Of a stretch of DNA of 64,000 nt, positions 58,401-64,000 are shown piece by piece. The stretch comes from Komagataella phaffii GS115 (Eukaryota; Ascomycota; Pichiomycetes; Pichiales; Pichiaceae), in assembly GCF_000027005.1 (NCBI RefSeq), contig NC_012963.1:1798001-1862000 (forward strand), in the 5' to 3' direction. How positions within the stretch are numbered: the first letter of the stretch is position 1; each line of letters opens with the position of its first letter. The position numbers and the translations under genes are program-made. The notes below the pieces were generated by a model that did not search any database, was not told the origin of the DNA, and saw only the letters and a list, made by a program, of their open reading frames with translations.

Positions 58401-61400
58401 TCAAACTATCTGCCAAAATGATCTCCAAGCTGCAACCATTTTGAAGAAACCTTTGAAAAAGATTGTTGAGCTAGATTCTAGATTTACAGCAAAGGTTTCG
58501 TTAAAAGCTAGAGAGATTTTGATTCAATGTTCCCTTCCCTCTATCAAAGAACGTTCAGACCAGCTCGAGCATATCCTTCGATCTTCAGTTGTACAAACTC
58601 AGTACGGAGAGAGCTTCAATGGAAACTACAAACTGCCTAACTTGGACGTTATACAAGACGTAATTGATTCCAAGTACATTGTATTCGATGTTTTGACACA
58701 ATTTGTTGTTAGCCCAAACAAGTATATATTTGCAGCAGCAGCCGAGGTGTATCTGCGAAGAGCTTACAGGGCTTACTCGGTGAGAGAAGTTAAACATCAT
58801 TTCGTAGGTGATTCTGCTCTCCCAATTGTGGAATGGAAGTTCCAATTGCCGCTGTTATCAACAGCTGCTTACAATTCCGTGCCTGAAGCTATGAGAAACT
58901 CCTCCAGTAACCGATCCTCTATTTCAATGGATAGAGCAGTTTCTGTCTCCGATTTGACCTTCATGATCAACAAGAATGATTCTCAACCTTTGAGAACAGG
59001 TATCATAATTCCCACAAACCACTTAGATGACATTGAGGAGTCCTTGTCATCTGCCATTGATGTCTTCCCTAAACGTCCACGTAACAATGGACCAGCTCCT
59101 GACAGAACTAATGTGGCTCCTGAGCAACCTACTAACGTATGCAATGTTTTCATTGCCAATGTTTCTGGCTACAACAGTGAGGCTGAGATCGTTGACAAGA
59201 TTAGCAGCGTTCTTTCTGAGTTGAAAGACGACCTCAGGGCTAGTGGCGTTCGAAGAGTTACCTTTGTCTTGGGAGACAAGGTTGGAACTTATCCAAAATA
59301 CTATACCTTCAAATTTCCAGACTATTTTGAAGACGAGACAATCCGTCACATAGAGCCTGCTCTTGCGTTCCAGCTGGAACTAAGAAGATTGTCCAATTTC
59401 AATATTAAACCTGTTCCAACTGAGAATAGAAATATTCATGTGTATGAGGCAGTTGCCAAAAATACTTCATGCATTGACAGGAGATTTTTTACTAGGGGTA
59501 TCATCAGAACAAGCAGAATCAGAGAGGATGTGACTATCTCTGAATACCTTATCAGCGAAGCTAATCGTCTTATGAGTGACATTTTGGACGCTCTTGAGAT
59601 TATTGATACCTCCAACACTGATTTGAACCATATATTCATCAATTTCTCTGCTGTTTTCAATGTCACGCCAGATGACGTTGAAGCAGCGTTCGGTGGTTTC
59701 TTAGAAAGGTTTGGACGTAGGCTGTGGAGACTACGTGTTTCTGCTGCTGAAATCCGTATTATGTGCACGGACCCTGAGACTGGTATCCCATTCCCACTTC
59801 GTGCTTTAATTAACAACGTTTCAGGATACGTTGTGAAATCTGAAATGTATCAAGAGGTGAAAAATGATCATGGGGAATGGGTTTTCAAAAGTCTTGGTCC
59901 TACACCAGGTTCAATGCACCTTAGACCAATTTCAACACCATACCCAACCAAAGAATGGCTTCAACCAAAACGTTACAAAGCTCATCTTATGGGTACTACT
60001 TACGTGTATGATTTCCCTGAATTATTCCGTCAAGCTACGCTCTCCCAATGGAAAAAATACTCTCCTACTGCGAGAGTTCCTTCTGATGTGTTTGTGGCCA
60101 ATGAATTGATCGTCGATGATTCAGGTGAACTAACTGAAGTAAGCAGAGAACCCGGCGCCAACGTTGTGGGTATGGTGGCCTTCAAGGTAACCGCAAAAAC
60201 TCCTGAGTATCCACGCGGTCGCCATTTCATCATAATTGCTAATGATATCACCTTCAAGATCGGATCCTTTGGCCCTCAAGAAGATGAATATTTCAACAAG
60301 GCCACACAACTTGCAAGAAAATTGGGCATTCCTCGAATTTATCTGTCAGCCAACTCGGGTGCTAGAATTGGAGTTGCTGAAGAACTTCTTCCATTATTCA
60401 AAGTAGCCTGGAAGGAAGAAGGTAAACCAAGCAAGGGATTTGAATACTTATACCTCACATCGGAAGATCTTACTCTATTGGAAAAGTCCGGAAAGTCTAA
60501 CAGCGTTACCACTCAAAGAATAGTTGAAGAAGGCGAAGAACGCCACGTTATAACTGCCATCATTGGAGCTAGTGATGGACTGGGTGTTGAATGTCTAAGA
60601 GGTTCCGGTTTGATCGCTGGTGCTACATCTCGGGCGTACAAGGACATCTTCACTATCACATTGGTCACCTGTAGATCTGTTGGTATTGGTGCTTACTTGG
60701 TCAGATTGGGTCAACGAGCCATTCAAATTGAAGGACAACCAATAATTTTGACTGGTGCCCCTGCTATTAATAAGTTGTTGGGTAGGGAAGTGTACTCTTC
60801 CAACCTGCAACTTGGTGGTACCCAGATTATGTACAAGAACGGTGTTTCACACTTAACCGCCAATGATGATCTCGCAGGTGTCGAAAAGATTATGGATTGG
60901 TTAGCTTATGTGCCTGCTAAGAGAAACATGCCTGTTCCTATTTTAGAATCACTTCATGACAAATGGGACAGAGATGTGGACTATAAGCCTACAAGAAATG
61001 AGCCGTACGACGTCAGATGGATGATCAGTGGACGTGAAACTCCTGATGGTGAGTTCGAATCTGGATTGTTTGACTCTGGGTCCTTCACTGAAACTTTGAG
61101 TGGATGGGCTAAAGGTGTAGTCGTCGGAAGAGCCCGTTTAGGTGGTATTCCTATGGGAGTCATTGGTGTTGAAACTAGAGTCACAGAAAACCTGATTCCA
61201 GCTGATCCCGCCAATCCAGACTCAACCGAAATGATGATTCAAGAAGCTGGTCAAGTCTGGTACCCTAACAGTGCCTTCAAGACTGCACAAGCTATCAACG
61301 ATTTCAACAATGGTGAACAGCTACCCTTGATGATTTTGGCCAACTGGAGAGGTTTCTCTGGTGGTCAAAGAGACATGTACAATGAAGTTTTGAAATACGG

Positions 61401-62196
61401 TTCTTTCATTGTGGATGCTTTAGTCGACTTCAAGCAGCCTATCTTCACTTACATTCCTCCCACTGCTGAGTTGAGAGGTGGATCTTGGGTTGTTGTAGAC
61501 CCTACCATCAATGAAGACATGATGGAAATGTATGCAGACGTCGAATCAAGAGCAGGTGTTTTGGAACCAGAAGGTATGGTAGGTATCAAATACCGTAAGG
61601 ACAAACTCCTTGCTACTATGGAACGATTGGATGCCAAATATGCTGAGCTTAAATCCAAGGTTAGCGATACTAGTCTTTCAGAAAAGGATGTTTCCGAGAT
61701 CAAGAAACAAATTGAGCAGAGAGAGAAGCAATTGTTGCCAATTTATGCACAAATCTCTATTCAATTTGCTGATCTTCATGACAGATCTGGTCGTATGTTG
61801 GCCAAGGGTGTCATTAAAAAGGAACTGGAATGGGTTAATTCTCGTCGTTTCTTCTTCTGGAGAGTCCGTCGTCGTTTGAACGAGGAATACCTCATTAAGC
61901 GTATTACCGAATTCCTATCTGCTTCTGCTACCAGATTGGACAAGATCTCGAGGATCAATTCTTGGTTGCCAACATCGATTGATTTGGAAGATGACCAGAA
62001 GGTTGCCATTTGGTTGGAAGAAAACCGTAAAGCTCTTGACGCCAATATCAAGGAGCTCAGGGCTGAGCATGTTAGAAGAACTCTGGCTACTCTTGTCAGA
62101 ACTGATATGGATACTACTTCCAAGAGTTTGGCTGAATTGATCAACCTTCTTCCTGAAACCGAAAAGGAATCAATTTTATCTAAGATCAAGTCATAG
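55491..62196 (+). CDS. ACC1: Acetyl-CoA carboxylase, with a one-base frame break as given
   Basis: Acc1 carboxylates acetyl-CoA to malonyl-CoA, the rate-limiting step of fatty-acid synthesis. As given the frame breaks in an A5 run at 57260-57264. The first frame stops at 57311; ignoring one A there joins both parts into 2234 residues, against 2233 in yeast. The N-terminal part has [19 protein letters not shown], the ATP-grasp loop [14 protein letters not shown] and [14 protein letters not shown] (biotin carboxylase). After the break come the biotin site EVMKMCMPL, the large central region and the carboxyltransferase domains ([46 protein letters not shown]). Start ATG 55491 matches the usual cytosolic form. 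An in-frame ATG at 55419 adds an Arg-rich 24-residue leader that looks mitochondrial. Confidence 0.92.
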
Positions 62197-62447
62197 AAAA
62201 CACAATACTTTGCTACTGTTGAATTAATTTTTATATATTTATGTTTATATACCTTTAAGGACCTGTTTATAATTGTTCAATGATCTGAGTCACTGCTCAT
62301 CTGGTAATGTATTTGTACTCTCACTCTACTCTTTCTCGAGACGTATAAAAAGGGAGAACTTTCCTAGTAATTTTTGTCTCAACAAAGTGATAAATTCCTT
62401 GTAAGCCATACCGCTCCTAATTTTGCTTCTGTCCCTGTTACATAGCT
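62197..62447. promoter_or_regulatory. Promoter of the subtilisin-like protease gene
   Basis: A TATA-type gtataaaaag lies near 62343, about 100 bp before the start codon, in a typical position for a regulated yeast promoter. The ACC1 3' end occupies the first part. Nothing else was recognised. Confidence 0.45.
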
Positions 62448-63782
62448 ATGCAGTTTGCTTCCTTACTGCTTCTCTTGTATATTTTCTTGGGGCAAATTTA
62501 TCCTACTGAAGCAGCAAAATATTTTGTTCGTCTGAAGAAGCCTCACACACTAGACCTCTTGTTCAAACAGGATGAAGCAGATGCATCTGCTGAGAACCGA
62601 ATCTCTCTTCATGGTTTAAGGGACCGAATCAAAAAAAAGATCTCTTTTGGAACGTTCGAAGGTTTTGTTGGTGAATTCACAACAGAACTTGTAGAAAAAC
62701 TAAAAAAGAATTCGTTGATTGCAGACATAACTCCTGACATTATCGTCTCATCTTGCGATATCGAATTGCAGTCCCCCGCTCCTGATCACCTGGCTAGGTT
62801 ATCCAAAGAAGGTGCCGTAAGAGCACAAGATCGTCTTCTTGGACCGGAATTTTTCTACGATGGTGACTGGACTGGAGAAGGCGTCAATGTATACGTGATA
62901 GACACGGGTATCAGGGTAAATCTAGATGAATTTGAGGGCAGAGCATCATTTGGTGCTGATTTTACAGGCACTGGGAAAGATGACTCTGTTGGTCATGGAA
63001 CCCACGTAGCTGGTCTTATTGGCTCCAAAACTTTTGGAGTGGCCAAAAATATCAACTTGATATCCGTAAAAGCTCTCTCTGGTAATGGGAGCGGTTCGCT
63101 TTCAGAGGTCCTACAGGCGATTGAATTCGCAGTCAAGCATATGAAAGCCAGTCGTAAGCCAGGTGTTGCTAACTTGTCTCTAGGTGCACCAAAAAATTCA
63201 ATCCTTGAAAAAGCGATTGAAGAGGCATTCAAGAACGGTTTAGTCATAGTAGCAGCAGCTGGCAATGCCTTCGTGGATGCCTGTAACACATCCCCTGCAA
63301 ACTCTCCATATGCAATCACCGTTGGAGCTATAGGTGATCACAACGATGAAATAACTAGATTTTCCAACTGGGGAGCCTGTGTCGATCTTTTTGCAGGAGG
63401 GGACACAATTGTAAGTGTAGGACTTCTCAATGGAGTCGCTGTCCGCATGTCTGGAACTTCGATGTCTGCTCCAATAGTCGCAGGCTTAGCCGGAATATTA
63501 CTTGACCAGGGTGTGGCCCCAGAAGATGTAAAAGGTAAGTTAATAGAGCTCTCAGATGAAGGGAAGATCAACGATAATACTGGAATTCTAAAGCCGGGAA
63601 CTCCAAACCGAATAGCCAACAATGGAATTCGAAAAAGTGATTATGAAGATCAAAAAGAAAATGACAATGATGAAGACGATGAAGACGGGGAAGACAATCT
63701 AGAAGACATTGAAGAGGACGAGGATTATTGGGATGAAGAGAGAAGGTATAGGGAATATGCGGTATCTAGTTTAGTCTTCTAA
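62448..63782 (+). CDS. Secreted/vacuolar subtilisin-like serine protease (proteinase K / Prb1-Ysp3 type)
   Basis: The 444-residue protein has a signal peptide (about 1-22) and an I9-type prodomain (about 23-105; KYFVRLKKP, FEGFVGEFTTELVEKL). A family S8 catalytic domain follows. The triad is visible: Asp152 in VYVIDTGI, His183 in HGTHVAGLIG, Ser338 in SGTSMSAP, with the oxyanion Asn273 in AAAGNAF. It should be an active serine protease processed from a zymogen. Closest relatives by wording are yeast Prb1, Ysp3 and fungal proteinase K. Unlike those, it ends in a long Asp/Glu-rich tail (about 400-432) followed by YREYAVSSLVF. Location (vacuole or outside) cannot be told from sequence. Confidence 0.88.
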   Translation: MQFASLLLLLYIFLGQIYPTEAAKYFVRLKKPHTLDLLFKQDEADASAENRISLHGLRDRIKKKISFGTFEGFVGEFTTELVEKLKKNSLIADITPDIIVSSCDIELQSPAPDHLARLSKEGAVRAQDRLLGPEFFYDGDWTGEGVNVYVIDTGIRVNLDEFEGRASFGADFTGTGKDDSVGHGTHVAGLIGSKTFGVAKNINLISVKALSGNGSGSLSEVLQAIEFAVKHMKASRKPGVANLSLGAPKNSILEKAIEEAFKNGLVIVAAAGNAFVDACNTSPANSPYAITVGAIGDHNDEITRFSNWGACVDLFAGGDTIVSVGLLNGVAVRMSGTSMSAPIVAGLAGILLDQGVAPEDVKGKLIELSDEGKINDNTGILKPGTPNRIANNGIRKSDYEDQKENDNDEDDEDGEDNLEDIEEDEDYWDEERRYREYAVSSLVF

Positions 63783-64000
63783 CCTAGTCAATGGCATTAC
63801 TGTAGAAAGTAATTATGTAAACTATAGCTAGACATCTGAGGGGCCGATTTTCTGCTACAGCCCTGACCTAGTGGAGCGACACCCTGAAAAAGTTTCGGGA
63901 CAACCGTTTCGATCTCTTTGAACTACAATTGATTAGATTCACTTTTCAGTGAATATCTCAAACGATTCAAACTATAGTGTTACATAACATAAACAAAAAA
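63783..64000. other. 3' flank of the protease gene; nothing recognised
   Basis: The last 218 bases contain no reading frame or RNA gene that I can support. It ends in an A-rich stretch at the window edge. Confidence 0.3.

Overview
The window is nuclear DNA of a budding yeast. Nearly every reading frame has a clear Saccharomyces counterpart, and the short introns carry GTAAGT/GTATGT 5' sites and mostly TACTAAC-type branchpoints. CTG codons fall at conserved leucines of RPS28 and RPL34, which argues against the CTG-Ser clade. Gene content and moderate A+T richness fit a methylotrophic yeast such as Komagataella (Pichia pastoris). That species call is inference, not a database result.

Layout, left to right. 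0.4-5.8 kb: ARG2, PSF2, EFM2 and ARO4. 5.8-6.9 kb: an unusually long gap between two converging genes. 6.9-14.4 kb: SDS23, three intron-bearing tRNA genes (two Leu-CAA, one Met-CAT), BDF1 and MET8. 14.4-25.3 kb: a NAM8-type RRM protein, an AME1-like kinetochore protein, ERV14, a YGR201C-like GST protein, ECI1, a DUF1640 mitochondrial protein, SMD2, a DUF4259 protein and GUF1. 25.4-38.2 kb: COA4 (four tiny exons), SEC31, SYG1, NEO1, HIS1 and RPS28. 38.3-48.5 kb: a Pho85-type cyclin, PET117, HMF1, RPL34, RCF2, a DCW1/DFG5 mannanase, ILV1 and an epsin. 49-63.8 kb: SSL1, an SMF-type metal transporter, SMM1, TIM23, ACC1 and a secreted subtilisin-like protease.

This is ordinary, gene-dense core genome. 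I see no transposon, prophage, CRISPR array, centromere or telomere. The genes do not form one pathway, but themes recur: amino-acid biosynthesis (ARG2, ARO4, HIS1, ILV1, and MET8 for siroheme), mitochondrial biogenesis (GUF1, COA4, PET117, RCF2, TIM23, DUF1640) and the secretory route (ERV14, SEC31, NEO1, epsin).

Several genes are split and cannot be read from a single frame. PSF2, ARO4, ERV14, SMD2, COA4, HIS1, PET117, HMF1 and RPL34 were rebuilt here from splice signals, often with first exons of only 5-17 nt. The best leads are: ACC1, which has a one-base frame break in an A5 run and a leader suggesting cytosolic and mitochondrial isoforms; a bacterial-type DUF4259 gene; a 1.1 kb convergent gap that may hide an RNA or small gene; a possible hidden first exon of ARG2; and an inverted pair of Reb1-type sites between BDF1 and MET8.
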